Below are positions 1 through 8,312 of a stretch of DNA of 64,000 nt, in pieces. Every line of letters starts with the position of its first letter. Within the stretch, counting starts at the first letter, position 1. The notes beneath the pieces were generated by a model. That model saw only the letters and a program-made list of their open reading frames with translations. It ran no database searches and was not told where the DNA came from. The stretch is from positions 4,402,001-4,466,000 of the forward strand of contig OY969922.1 in NCBI GenBank assembly GCA_963704595.1, read 5' to 3'. The DNA comes from Acuticoccus sp963704595 (GTDB taxonomy: Bacteria; Pseudomonadota; Alphaproteobacteria; Rhizobiales; Amorphaceae). The translations under genes and the position numbers were made by a program.

Positions 1-726
1 TTGCAGGAGCATCGGCCAGTCCTTCGGGACCGCCGCGGCGAGCGCCAGCCAGATCGGGATGGTCGGCAGCGACAGGGTGAACTCCACCAGCCGCTGGATC
101 ACCGCGTCGACCTTGCCGCCGTAGTAGCCGGAGAGCCCGCCGAGGATGAGGCCGAGGACGAGGCTGATCGCGACGCCGACGAGGCCGATGGTCATCGAGA
201 CGCGGGTCGCGAAGACGGTGCGGCTGAAGACGTCTCGCCCCAGCCGGTCGGAACCGAAGATATAGAAGCGCTCGCGCGGGTTCTCCGGCGCGAAGAGGTG
301 CCGGTCCCACGGGATGAGGCCGAGGAGATTGTACGCCTCGCCCTTGCCGAAGAAGTTGAGGTAGATCCTCTCGTCCGTCGCCTCGTAGGTCTGCGCGAGG
401 CTGATCGGGTCGCGCGAGACCTTCACTCGTGGCACCCACGGGCGGAACGCGAAGCCGTCGCTGGTGTCGATCAGGCGGATCATCTGCGGCGGGTGATAGA
501 CCGCGCGGCGGTTGGTGTCCGTCGGCGAGAACGGCGCGACGAACTCGGCGAAGAAGCCGATGATGTAGAGAAGCAGCACCACCGTCAGCCCGAACATGGC
601 GAGCTTGTGCCGGCGGAACGACCACCAGGTGAGCTGCCACTGGGACGCAACGTCGAACCGGTTGGAGGCTGCGACGGGGGCGGCCGGCTGCGGCGCGGGC
701 GGCGGGGCGGTGTCGATCGACGTCAT
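1..726 (-). CDS. ABC transporter permease, DppC/OppC type (3' end outside window)
   Basis: Inner-membrane permease of a peptide/nickel-type ABC importer. The frame starts at the ATG at 726 and stays open to base 1, so the C-terminus lies outside the window (242 codons visible). An Ala/Pro-rich cytoplasmic N-terminus leads to the OppC N-terminal motif (WRRHK-like, here WWSFRRHKLAMFG) and a first membrane span. The typical segment GSDRLGRDVFSR, which opens the transmembrane core of OppC-family permeases, is visible. It begins 10 bp after the OppB-type permease on the same strand, so the two are co-transcribed. The ATPase subunits are presumably further downstream, outside the window. Substrate cannot be read from the sequence. 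Confidence 0.88.
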   Translation of the reverse strand, partial: MTSIDTAPPPAPQPAAPVAASNRFDVASQWQLTWWSFRRHKLAMFGLTVVLLLYIIGFFAEFVAPFSPTDTNRRAVYHPPQMIRLIDTSDGFAFRPWVPRVKVSRDPISLAQTYEATDERIYLNFFGKGEAYNLLGLIPWDRHLFAPENPRERFYIFGSDRLGRDVFSRTVFATRVSMTIGLVGVAISLVLGLILGGLSGYYGGKVDAVIQRLVEFTLSLPTIPIWLALAAAVPKDWPMLLQ

Positions 727-736
727 GTCCGCCTCC

Positions 737-1723
737 TCAGCTGTAACGAACGCGCGGGTCGAGCAGCGCGAGCAGGATGTCGGAAACCAGCATGCCGAGC
801 ACCGTGAGCGAGCACAGCAGCATCACGAAGGCGCCGGCGAGGTACATGTCCTGGCTCATCAGCGCCTGCAGCATCAGCGGCCCGGCGAGCGGCAGGTTGA
901 GCACGATGGCGGTGATCACCGCGCCCGAGACGAGCTGCGGCAGCAGCCAGCCGATGGTGGAGATGAACGGGTTCAGCGCCACGCGGACCGGGTATTTCAG
1001 GATAAGACGCCACTCGCTCATCCCCTTGGCGCGCGCCGTGGTGACGTAGGCCTTGGGCAGTTCGTCGAGGAGGTTGGCGCGCATGATCCGCACGAGGCTG
1101 GCCGTGGACGCGGTCCCGAGGATCACCATCGGCAGCCAGAGGTGGCTCATCAGGTCGCCGACCTTCGCCATCGACCACGGTGCGTTGATGTACTGGTCCG
1201 AGAACAGGCCGCCGACATCGGTCCCGAAATGGACCACCGCGATGTACATCAGCACCAGCGCCAGCAGGAAGTTGGGCGTCGCGAGTCCGATGAACCCGAC
1301 GAAGGTGACGAGATAGTCGCCGACCGAATATTTGCGCACGGCCGAATAGATGCCGATCGGAAGCGCGAGGCCCCAGGTGAAGATGAGCGTCGCGAACGAC
1401 AGGAGGAGCGTCAGCGCCATCCGCTCCCAGATGAGGTCGCCGACGGGCTGCTGCCATTCGAACGAGACGCCGAAATCGCCCTGCAGCATCCCCCACACCC
1501 ATTTGAAATACTGGATGTAGATCGGCTGGTTGAGACCGTAGCGCTCCTGCAGGTTCTCGATCCGCGCCTGGTCGACGATCTCGCCCTGCTGGGCGAGCGT
1601 CGCGATGTAGGTGGTGAGATAGTCGCCCGGAGGCGCCTGGATCAGCAGGAACGAGACGATGGAGACTGCGAACAGGAACGGGATCGTCCAGAGCAGCCGC
1701 TTGAGAATGAACTTGAACAGCAT
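737..1723 (-). CDS. ABC transporter permease, DppB/OppB type
   Basis: Integral membrane permease (328 aa) of a peptide-type ABC transporter. It shows the family layout: an N-terminal span (KRLLWTIPFLFAVSIVSFLL), a periplasmic segment with ERYGLNQP, and a C-terminal permease core. The core carries the EAA-like loop VRIMRANLLDELPKAYVTTARAKG and ends in DPRVRYS, a typical OppB C-terminus. It sits between the substrate-binding protein gene (158 bp upstream, with a hairpin between them) and the OppC-type permease (10 bp downstream). Length is normal for the family. The specificity is unknown; the neighbourhood of nitrogen-compound enzymes makes a ureide or peptide-like substrate possible, but that is inference. 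Confidence 0.92.
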   Translation of the reverse strand: MLFKFILKRLLWTIPFLFAVSIVSFLLIQAPPGDYLTTYIATLAQQGEIVDQARIENLQERYGLNQPIYIQYFKWVWGMLQGDFGVSFEWQQPVGDLIWERMALTLLLSFATLIFTWGLALPIGIYSAVRKYSVGDYLVTFVGFIGLATPNFLLALVLMYIAVVHFGTDVGGLFSDQYINAPWSMAKVGDLMSHLWLPMVILGTASTASLVRIMRANLLDELPKAYVTTARAKGMSEWRLILKYPVRVALNPFISTIGWLLPQLVSGAVITAIVLNLPLAGPLMLQALMSQDMYLAGAFVMLLCSLTVLGMLVSDILLALLDPRVRYS

Positions 1724-1814
1724 CGCCGCTCGCTCCCGAAAGGGGGACCTGGCGCGCCGGGTGCGGGCGGGTGGTCGCGCACCGGGTCACGTCCGAACAC
1801 AAAGTCGAAGTGGC

Positions 1815-1836
1815 GGCCGGGCTATCGGGCCCGGCC
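1815..1836 (-). other. Intercistronic hairpin between binding-protein and permease genes
   Basis: A perfect 8-bp inverted repeat (GGCCGGGC at 1815-1822, GCCCGGCC at 1829-1836) with a 6-base loop lies just after the stop codon of the binding-protein gene. A second GC-rich self-complementary stretch lies nearer that stop (about 1849-1875). Neither is followed by a T-run on the transcribed strand. They therefore fit an RNA-stabilising or attenuating hairpin that keeps binding-protein mRNA above permease mRNA better than a full terminator. Confidence 0.45.
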
Positions 1837-1881
1837 TTGTCGAAGTGTCGGCGCCGCGTCAGCCGCGGCGCCGGGCCGGGC

Positions 1882-3819
1882 CTACTTCTCGTAGTAGTAG
1901 GTCTGCGGCAGGGTCGGTGCGGGGTTCGGGTACATCCACGAGGCGGGCATACCGTCCGGCACGTTCTTCATGTTCTTGGCGACCACGCCGTAGCGGTCCG
2001 GCGCCGAGGCGAGGCCGATGACCTCGAACTGGTCGGCGGCTTCGTCGATGATCTGCTGGAACACGTCGTGCTGCTCGGCAGGATCGATGGTCTGCTTCCA
2101 CTGGTCGTAGAGCTTGAGGCGCTTCTTCATGCTCTCGCTCGGCTCTTCGCCCTGCTCGCCGTTGGTGAGATACCAGTTAGCCCACGGGATCGCGTACCAG
2201 GTGCCCTGCGCGTGCATCGCCACAAAGTCACGCGGGTCGAGCGTGGGGTCGAGGCCGCCGGGTGAGGCCCAGATCAGCATGTCGAAGTCGACCGCATCGG
2301 CGCGCTGATAGAAGATCGACCGTTCCAGCACGTTGATGGTCATGTCGACGCCGACCTCGGCGAGCTGCGCCTTCATCAGCTCGAGGTTGTCCGTGAACTC
2401 GGGGAAGAGGTTCGGGATCACGTTGACGCCGAATGCGACGCGCTGGCCGTCGGGACGGAGGCGGAAGCCTTCGGAATCACGCTCTGTGTAGCCGAGCCCG
2501 TCGAGAAGCTCATTGGCCTTGTCCGGGCTGTATTCCAGGAACTGGGTGGCCATCTTCTCGCTGTAGAACTCGTTCTCCTCGTAGGGGCCGGTCTGCCGAG
2601 GCTCGATCTGGCCGAAGTAGACCACGTCGATGATCTCCTCGCGGTCGATGGCGTGGGAAATCGCCTGGCGGAACTCCTTGCTGCCCAGCATCTCGCGCAT
2701 GGCCGGATCCTTGTGCGTGATGTTGGGATAGATCCCCATCACGTTGGCCAGCGTGTTGACCATCCGGAACATGTTGTAGCCGCCCTTTTCCATGTTCTCG
2801 TAGAGAACCGGGCGGTTGGCGACCGCGTCGAGGTGGCGGGCCTGCATGTCGATCTTGCCGCCCATCGCTTCCAGAAGCAGCAACTCGGCGTCCTGGTTGA
2901 TGGTCGAGACCACCTCGTCGATGTAGGGGAGCTGGTTGCCCTCCTGGTCGACCTGCCAGAAGTACGGGTTGCGGTCCATCACCACGCGGGTGGCGCCGCC
3001 CGAATACGCCTCGTCGGTCACGATCCAGGGGTCGAGCGTCGGCCGGTCGGGGTTGCCCCAGCGCGCCGGGATCTCGATGTCGCCGCACTTGTTGCGGAAC
3101 AGCGTCGCCCAGGTGTCCGCGTTGTCGGCGGCGATCAGCTCGTCGATGTTCTCGTTATACTTGGGGTGGAACTGGCTGCAGTAGTGCTTGGCCCAGAGCG
3201 TCGGCTCCTGCGCCAGCGGCGTCGCGAGCTCGGTCAGGAACTGGCCGTAGGGCTTCGCGAATTTGATCTTGACGGTGTAGTCGTCGATCTTCTCGGCCGT
3301 GGCGGGCGTCCCCTCGGAGACGAAGCGCGGCGGGGGCGCCGCGTAGAATTCCTTGTTGGGGAGAAGATCCTCGAAGAAGAACATGATGTCGTCGGCGGTG
3401 AAGGGCTCACCGTCGGACCACTTCATCCCCTCTCGCAGGTGGAAGGTGAACTCGGTGCCCTCGTCGTTCACTTCGTAGCTTTCCGCCACGTTGGGGACGA
3501 TGCCGGTGAAGTCGGCTTTCCAGCGGGTCAGGCCCTGGGGGCCGACGATGCGCAGGATGTTGTTGTGGTCGCTCGAGCCGCGCAGGCCGCGGCGCAGCGT
3601 GCCGCCGTAGGTGCCGACGCTGAGCGCCTCGACGACCTCGGGCTGGTTCGGCAGGCGCTCGGCGACGGGCGGCAGGTCCCTCCCCTCGAGCTCGGGCGCC
3701 TGGTGATATTCCTGCGCGAAGGCCGGATTGGCGAGCAGAAGCGCCGCCGGGATGATCGCCGTCGCCATTTTCCGGCCCGTCATGCCGAAAGCGCCGCGAC
3801 CCTTGAAAAAGGTTCTCAC
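1882..3819 (-). CDS. ABC transporter substrate-binding protein, family 5 (SBP_bac_5)
   Basis: Periplasmic binding protein (645 aa) for peptide-like or other solutes. A signal peptide is visible (hydrophobic AIIPAALLLANPAFA followed by QEY). Next come typical family-5 features: LREGMKWSDGEPFTADDIMFFFEDLL, which matches the conserved W-x-DG-x-P-x-[ST]-A-x-D signature, and a later AISHAIDREEII. The gene heads a minus-strand operon with two permeases and is divergent from the AtzG/E/H module 295 bp away. Members of this length (over 600 aa) are common for the subfamily with an extended N-terminal lobe. No ligand can be assigned. A shared regulation with the divergent amidase genes is plausible from the arrangement only. 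Confidence 0.92.
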   Translation of the reverse strand: MRTFFKGRGAFGMTGRKMATAIIPAALLLANPAFAQEYHQAPELEGRDLPPVAERLPNQPEVVEALSVGTYGGTLRRGLRGSSDHNNILRIVGPQGLTRWKADFTGIVPNVAESYEVNDEGTEFTFHLREGMKWSDGEPFTADDIMFFFEDLLPNKEFYAAPPPRFVSEGTPATAEKIDDYTVKIKFAKPYGQFLTELATPLAQEPTLWAKHYCSQFHPKYNENIDELIAADNADTWATLFRNKCGDIEIPARWGNPDRPTLDPWIVTDEAYSGGATRVVMDRNPYFWQVDQEGNQLPYIDEVVSTINQDAELLLLEAMGGKIDMQARHLDAVANRPVLYENMEKGGYNMFRMVNTLANVMGIYPNITHKDPAMREMLGSKEFRQAISHAIDREEIIDVVYFGQIEPRQTGPYEENEFYSEKMATQFLEYSPDKANELLDGLGYTERDSEGFRLRPDGQRVAFGVNVIPNLFPEFTDNLELMKAQLAEVGVDMTINVLERSIFYQRADAVDFDMLIWASPGGLDPTLDPRDFVAMHAQGTWYAIPWANWYLTNGEQGEEPSESMKKRLKLYDQWKQTIDPAEQHDVFQQIIDEAADQFEVIGLASAPDRYGVVAKNMKNVPDGMPASWMYPNPAPTLPQTYYYEK

Positions 3820-4114
3820 GCGTTTCTCCCTGTCTGTCAGCCGCGATTGATGCGGTCATTGCGCCGGAGCCTGAAGGAGACGCCCCCGTCGGTCAACACC
3901 AAATTCATCATATGCCTGAGCCGACCAGAACAATTGATCGGCGCCTCGCGACTGCGCAGTCTTGCTTCACTGCGCGGGAAGTCATCATATCAATATTGCT
4001 TGGGCGCGAAGGCGCAGCGCTCCTCGGGCACCCGGCACGCAGGCAAGCGCTTCGGCGGGACCGGCGCCCCGTGGCACCCAGCTTGCCTCCAACCCCGTGC
4101 CACAGGAGACCGAC
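3820..4114. promoter_or_regulatory. Divergent intergenic region (ABC transporter / atzG-like gene)
   Basis: 295 bp between two divergent transcription units. It is clearly more AT-rich than its surroundings at about 3895-4010 (runs such as aattcatcatatg and catcatatcaatattgc), as expected for back-to-back promoters. I found no convincing sigma-70 hexamers, riboswitch or operator palindrome. A Shine-Dalgarno-like AGGAG precedes the ATG at 4115. Confidence 0.35.
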
Positions 4115-4309
4115 ATGGGCACCACCCCTTCCCCCGAAGACACGACGAATGCCGCGAACGCGCTGATGGATCACGCGGAGGCGCTGAGCGGCGTGCCCGT
4201 GCCGGTGGAGAACCGCGCCGCCGTTCTCGCCCATCTCGTCAACGGGCTGACGCTGGCGCGCCAGATCGGCGACGGCGCACACGAGGCCGCGCCGGTGTAC
4301 CGTCCATGA
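4115..4309 (+). CDS. AtzG-like small amidase subunit (DUF4089)
   Basis: 64-residue helical protein of the AtzG/HpxX family, the small partner that AtzE-type amidases need for folding and activity. The visible pattern is two amphipathic helices around GVPVPVENRAAVLAHLVNGL and LARQI, ending in a short Ala/Pro tail. The start is fixed by an AGGAG about seven bases upstream, and the stop overlaps the AtzE-like start (ATGA at 4306-4309), implying translational coupling and stoichiometric synthesis. Assignment rests on size, motif and the adjacent partner genes. In the cyanuric-acid pathway the AtzG-AtzE complex hydrolyses 1-carboxybiuret; in oxalurate catabolism a related pair acts (HpxX/HpxY). 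Which substrate applies here is not known. Confidence 0.8.
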   Translation: MGTTPSPEDTTNAANALMDHAEALSGVPVPVENRAAVLAHLVNGLTLARQIGDGAHEAAPVYRP

Positions 4310-5703
4310 CCGCCCCGGAGATGCGCACGGCGCACGAGATCGCAGCTGCCGTCAAAAGCGGCACCACCACCGCCGCCGCCGTGCTGGGCGAGACGCTTTC
4401 CCGGATCGAGGCCTGCAACGGCAAGCTGAACGCGTTCACCGCCGTGACCGCCGAGCGCGCCCGCGCCGAGGCCGCCGCCGTGGACGCCACGCTCGCCTCC
4501 GGCGGCGAGGCCGGACCGCTTGCCGGCGTCCCCTTTGCGGTGAAGAACCTCTTCGACCTTGCCGGCGAGATCACCCTCGCCGGCTCGAAGATCAACCGGG
4601 ACGATGCGCCCGCCGGAGACGACGCGACCGCTGGTCGCCCGCCTGGTCGCCGCCGGCGCGGTCTGCGTCGGCGCGCTCAACATGGGCGAATACGCCTACG
4701 ACTTCACCGGCGAGAACGTCCACGAAGGGCCGTCGCGCAACCCGCACGACCTGTCGCGGATGTCGGGCGGCTCGTCCGGCGGTTCGGGCAGCGCGGTCGG
4801 CGGGCGGCTGGTGCCGCTGGCGCTGGGGTCGGACACCAACGGCTCGATCCGGGTGCCGAGCTCGTTCTGCGGCATCTTCGGCCTGAAGCCCACCTACGGC
4901 CGCCTGCCGCGCACCGGCACCTTCCCGTTCGTCGACAGCCTCGACCATCTCGGCCCGATGGCGTGCTCGGCGCAGGATCTCGCGCTGGCGTTCGACGCAA
5001 TGCTCGGCCTCGATCCCGGCGACCCCGTCTGCGCCGACCCGCGACCCCTCCCCGGTCTCCGGCCGGCTCGGTTCCGGCACGGGCCTGCGCGTGCGCCGTC
5101 TCGGCGGCTTCTTCGAGGGACAGGGCGAGAGCGCGGTCGACGAGGCGGCAGACGAAGTCGCGGCGGCACTCGGCTCGGCGCGGCCGGCTCGAACTCTCCG
5201 GCGTGGCGGAAGCGCGCGCGGCGGCGTTCATCATCTCCAACATCGAGGGTGCGGCGCTGCACGAGGAGCGCCTCCGCACCCGTGCCGCCGACTACGAGCC
5301 GATGGTGCGCGACCGCCTCCTCGCCGGCACGCTGATCCCCGGCATCCACTACGTCCGCGCCCAGCGCGTGCGCCGCAACTTTGCTGCGCAGCTCCGGGAG
5401 GTGTTCGCCGAGACCGATCTCCTGATCGCCCCGGCGACGCCGTTCACGGCACCCGCCATCGGCCAGCAGGTCGGCCTCATCAACGGCGAGGAGGTGCTGC
5501 TGCGCCCCAACATCGGGATCTACACGCAGCCGATCTCCTTCATCGGCCTCCCCGTCGTGGTCGTCCCCGCGGGCGTGATCGATGGGATGCCCATCGGCGT
5601 CCAGCTCATCGCCGCGCCGTGGCGCGAGGACATCGCCCTTGCCGCGGCCCTCCACCTGGAACGGGAAGGGCTTGCGACCCCGCCCACCCCCTCGCTCCGC
5701 TGA
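4306..5703 (+). CDS. AtzE-like amidase, amidase-signature family (frame broken three times)
   Basis: Amidohydrolase of the AtzE/HpxY group. All parts of an amidase-signature enzyme are present in order: catalytic Lys in PFAVKNLFD, the Gly/Ser stretch SGGSSGGSGSA, the nucleophile segment GSDTNGSIRVPSS, FGLKPTYG, and the C-terminal IGLPVVVVPAG. However, they lie in three different frames, switching near 4630, 5040 and 5180. Each switch needs loss of exactly one base. 1398 nt minus three gives 465 codons, the usual AtzE length, so I treat the breaks as probable sequence errors; if real, the gene is dead. It overlaps the AtzG-like gene and is followed 25 bp later by the AtzH-like gene. Confidence 0.82.
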   Translation: MTAPEMRTAHEIAAAVKSGTTTAAAVLGETLSRIEACNGKLNAFTAVTAERARAEAAAVDATLASGGEAGPLAGVPFAVKNLFDLAGEITLAGSKINRDDAPAGDDATAGRPPGRRRRGLRRRAQHGRIRLRLHRRERPRRAVAQPARPVADVGRLVRRFGQRGRRAAGAAGAGVGHQRLDPGAELVLRHLRPEAHLRPPAAHRHLPVRRQPRPSRPDGVLGAGSRAGVRRNARPRSRRPRLRRPATPPRSPAGSVPARACACAVSAASSRDRARARSTRRQTKSRRHSARRGRLELSGVAEARAAAFIISNIEGAALHEERLRTRAADYEPMVRDRLLAGTLIPGIHYVRAQRVRRNFAAQLREVFAETDLLIAPATPFTAPAIGQQVGLINGEEVLLRPNIGIYTQPISFIGLPVVVVPAGVIDGMPIGVQLIAAPWREDIALAAALHLEREGLATPPTPSLR

Positions 5704-5728
5704 CCCTTCCGAACTGGACCCTTCAGAC

Positions 5729-6124
5729 ATGCCCGAGATCAACCGGCCCGAGGTGGTCGCCGAAGTGACCGCCGCGTTCGAGCGCTACGAGACCGCGCTC
5801 GTCACCAACGACGTCGCCGTGCTCGACGAGCTCTTCCACGATGCGCCGACCACCATCCGCTACGGCGGCGGCGAGAACCTCTACGGCTACGACGAGATCA
5901 AGGCCTTTCGCGCCGGCCGCCCGGCCACCAACCTGGCGCGCACGCTCGCGCGCACCGTCATCACCACCTACGGCGACGACTTTGCCACCGCGATGACCCT
6001 GTTCGAGCGGGAAGATCCGCAGAAGATCGGCCGCCAGAGCCAGACCTGGGTGCGGACCGAAGGCGGCTGGCGCGTCGTGGCCGCGCATGTGAGCGTGATC
6101 GCACGGCCGGCGGATCCGGCTTGA
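5729..6124 (+). CDS. AtzH/HpxZ-like protein (SnoaL fold)
   Basis: 131-residue protein of the nuclear-transport-factor-2/SnoaL fold, matching AtzH (1,3-dicarboxyurea amidohydrolase in cyanuric acid breakdown) and HpxZ (oxalurate catabolism). Recognisable segments are VTAAFERYETALVTNDVAVLDELF, RYGGGENLYGYDEI and the closing QTWVRTEGGWRVVAAHVS. The ATG at 5729 is chosen because it gives the standard N-terminus and family length; an in-frame upstream ATG at 5582 would run into the AtzE reading region. It directly follows the AtzG/AtzE pair, so the three together form the known atzG-atzE-atzH type module. The exact substrate is unresolved. Confidence 0.8.
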   Translation: MPEINRPEVVAEVTAAFERYETALVTNDVAVLDELFHDAPTTIRYGGGENLYGYDEIKAFRAGRPATNLARTLARTVITTYGDDFATAMTLFEREDPQKIGRQSQTWVRTEGGWRVVAAHVSVIARPADPA

Positions 6125-6176
6125 TCGGGCGGGACGGCGGCGGCAAAGTCGGCCACCCGCTGCCAGGAGAGAAAAG

Positions 6177-6626
6177 ATGCTGAGCGATATCGACCGGGAC
6201 ATGCTGCGCCTTGCCTACGACGAGGCGAAGGCGGGCTTCGAGGAGGGCGGCTGCCCCATCGGCTCGGTGCTCGCCCGCAACGGCGAGGTGGTGGCGCAGG
6301 GCCGCAACCAGCGCGTCCAGGGCGGCGATCCGATCGCCCACGGCGAAATGGATGCGCTCCGGAAGGCCGGCCGCCAGAAGTCCTACCGCGACACCACGCT
6401 CTACACCTCGCTCAGCCCCTGCATGATGTGCTCGGGCACGATCGTGCAGTTCGGCATTCCGCGCGTGGTGGTGGGCGAAAACGTCAACTTCGGCGGCAAC
6501 GAGGACTTTTTGCGCGAGCGCGGGGTTGAAGTCATCCTCGCCGACGACCCCGACTGCATCGCCCTGATGAAGCGCTTCATCGAGGAAAAGCCGGAACTCT
6601 GGTCCGAAGACATTGCGGAAGACTGA
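6177..6626 (+). CDS. Cytosine deaminase (yeast type) / nucleobase deaminase
   Basis: 149-residue zinc-dependent deaminase of the CMP/dCMP deaminase superfamily. The zinc site is complete: HGEMDAL (His ligand and catalytic Glu) and PCMMCSG (two Cys ligands). The entry EEGGCPIGSVL and the C-terminal helix KRFIEEKPELWSEDI resemble fungal-type cytosine deaminase (Fcy1) more than guanine deaminase or tRNA adenosine deaminase. It removes the exocyclic amino group of cytosine-like rings, releasing ammonia. It lies 52 bp after the AtzH-like gene and probably belongs to the same unit, which would link pyrimidine or triazine-like ring deamination to the downstream carboxy-urea hydrolases. A different amino-heterocycle substrate is possible. 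Confidence 0.85.
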   Translation: MLSDIDRDMLRLAYDEAKAGFEEGGCPIGSVLARNGEVVAQGRNQRVQGGDPIAHGEMDALRKAGRQKSYRDTTLYTSLSPCMMCSGTIVQFGIPRVVVGENVNFGGNEDFLRERGVEVILADDPDCIALMKRFIEEKPELWSEDIAED

Positions 6627-6639
6627 GGCCGCGCGAACA

Positions 6640-6850
6640 CCCCCTCTTCATCCCGGTGGAAGACCCGCCGGAGGCGTGTCTTCCTTCTGAAGCGACATCC
6701 CGGCGGAGCCGACACCCTCAGAACCCCGCGGAGCGGGTGACGGGTCAAGGCCGAAGACGAGCGAAGCGTGCCTTGAGGCGTCGCCCGCTCCGCGGGACAC
6801 TGAGCCCCAGAGGGAGCGAACAGTGCACGGCCCCCAATGGCCGTGCCGCA
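6640..6850. repeat. Structured ~210-bp intergenic repeat, copy 1
   Basis: Non-coding element between two convergent genes, matching the sequence at 59870-60078 over its whole length with only scattered differences. It contains a long hairpin (13-bp perfect arms CCCGCGGAGCGGG at 6725-6737 and CCCGCTCCGCGGG at 6784-6796, extended inwards by GACG/CGTC and TCAAGGC/GCCTTGA pairs). A second hairpin has arms GGAAGAC and GTCTTCC (about 6658-6684). A third stem, GCACGGCC/GGCCGTGC, is next to the hydantoinase stop. On the minus strand the element starts a few bases after the hydantoinase stop codon, so it may act as a 3' mRNA structure or terminator. Confidence 0.75.
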
Positions 6851-6853
6851 ACC

Positions 6854-8312
6854 TCAGTCGATCAGCTTCACCCCGAACCCTTCCGGATCGAGCTCCGGGA
6901 ACGGAGGGTTGGTGTACCCCGTGAAGTCGAAGGGCTTGCGGGCGATGAACTGTCCGTCGCCCGGCTCGGCGCGGAGCTCGCCGCCCGAGAGGGCGACCTT
7001 GCCGCGGGTGATGACCGTCGTCGGCCAGCCGGTGATCTCCATCCCCTCGAACGGGGTGTAGTCCATCGCGTCGTGCATGTCGGCCTGGGTGACGGTCCGC
7101 GTCTCCTCCGGGTCCCAGATCGCGATGTCGGCGTCGGACCCCACCGCGATCGTGCCCTTCTGCGGATGCATCCCGAACAGCTTGGCGCCGTTGGTGGAGG
7201 TCAGCGCGACGAAGTCGTTCAGCGACAGGCGGCCCTTGCGCACGCCTTCCGACATCAGGAGCGGGCACGCGCATCGCGATCCCCGGCATCCCGTTGGCGA
7301 TCTGGTTGAAGCGCGGGTTGGGGCCGGCGGAGAGCTTTCCGGTTTCGTCGAAGCGGTAGGGCGCGTGGTCGGAGGACCACAGGTGGAAGGTGCCGGCCTG
7401 GAGGTGGCGCCAGAGGTCCTTCTGCGTCTGCACGTCGCGGAGCGGCGGCGAGCAGCAGAACTTGCCGCCTTCCGCGCCCGGCTTGTCGAGGTCGTCGCGC
7501 GTCAGGAAGAGGTACTGCGGGCACGTCTCGCCGAAGATGGCGTGGCCGGCACGGCGGGCGTCCGCCACGAGGTTGGCGCCCTCCTCGGTCGACACGTGGA
7601 CGATGAGGAGCGGCGCGCCGACGAAGGTCGCCAGCGTGATGGCGCGGTTGATGGCTTCCGCCTCGGCCGCCGCCGGGTGGCTGACGGCATGGTACTTGGG
7701 CGCGGTGTGGCCGGTCTCGACGAGGCGCTTCACCATCCACTTGATGAGCGCGTTGTTCTCGGCGTGGACCATCGTCAGCGCGCCGTGCTTGCGGGCGGTG
7801 ACGAGGATGTCGAGCATCGCCTCGTCCGGCACGATCATCTTGTCGTAGGTCAGGAACACCTTGAAGCTGGTGATGCCGCCGGCAAACGCTTCCGGCAGCT
7901 CCTTGGTCAGGATCTCCTCGGTCGGGTCCGTCACGATGAGGTGGAACGAGTAGTCGATGACCGACTTCTTGGCCCGCTCGTGATAGAGCGCCAGCGTGTC
8001 GGTGACGGACTGGCCGCGGTGCTGCGCGGCGAACGGCACGAACGAGGTGTTGCCGCCGTAGAGCGCCGAGATCGAGCCGGTGCGGTAGTCGTCCGACGTC
8101 ATCGCGCCGGTGGCCGATTCCTGCTCGATGTGGGCGTGGGTCTCGATCGCGCCGGGGAGGACCAGCTTGCCGGTGGCGTCGATGGTCTGCCCCCCGCCGT
8201 CCAGCGACGCGGCGATGGCGGCGATCTTGCCGTCCTTTACGCCAATGTCGGCGGCGAAGGTGTCGGACGCGGTGGCGACGGTGCCGCCCTTGATGACGAG
8301 ATCGTAGGTCAT
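6854..8312 (-). CDS. Dihydropyrimidinase / D-hydantoinase (one frameshift)
   Basis: Cyclic amidohydrolase that opens dihydropyrimidine or hydantoin rings to N-carbamoyl amino acids. Motifs: the metal-binding HAH in ETHAHIEQESATG, the lysine to be carboxylated in TSFKVFLTYDK, MVHAEN, IVHVST and the metal Asp in SSDHAPY. The C-terminal part (SEGVRKGRLSLNDFVALTSTNGAKLFG, then GSDADIAIWDP) is in another frame; the switch is near 7262, where one base is in excess. After removal the gene has 486 codons, a normal length. Its start overlaps the DapA-like stop (ATGA). Co-transcribed with a matching N-carbamoylase, so the pair should convert a cyclic ureide to an amino acid, CO2 and ammonia. Confidence 0.87.

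Noticed and set aside
596..1894. Plus-strand reading frame of 432 codons opposite the OppB-type permease
   Set aside because: The product is a low-complexity, Arg/His/Glu-rich shadow sequence; the minus strand encodes a normal permease.
2653..5703. Very long plus-strand reading frame of 1016 codons, including the strand opposite the family-5 binding protein
   Set aside because: Up to about 3820 it is the antisense shadow of a clear binding-protein gene, a known effect of very high GC. Only its final parts, in the atzE-like gene, are real protein.
6640..6850. Repeat element as the remnant of an insertion sequence
   Set aside because: No terminal inverted repeats with target duplication and no transposase fragment are visible, and the stem shows compensatory changes, which fits a structured intergenic element better.
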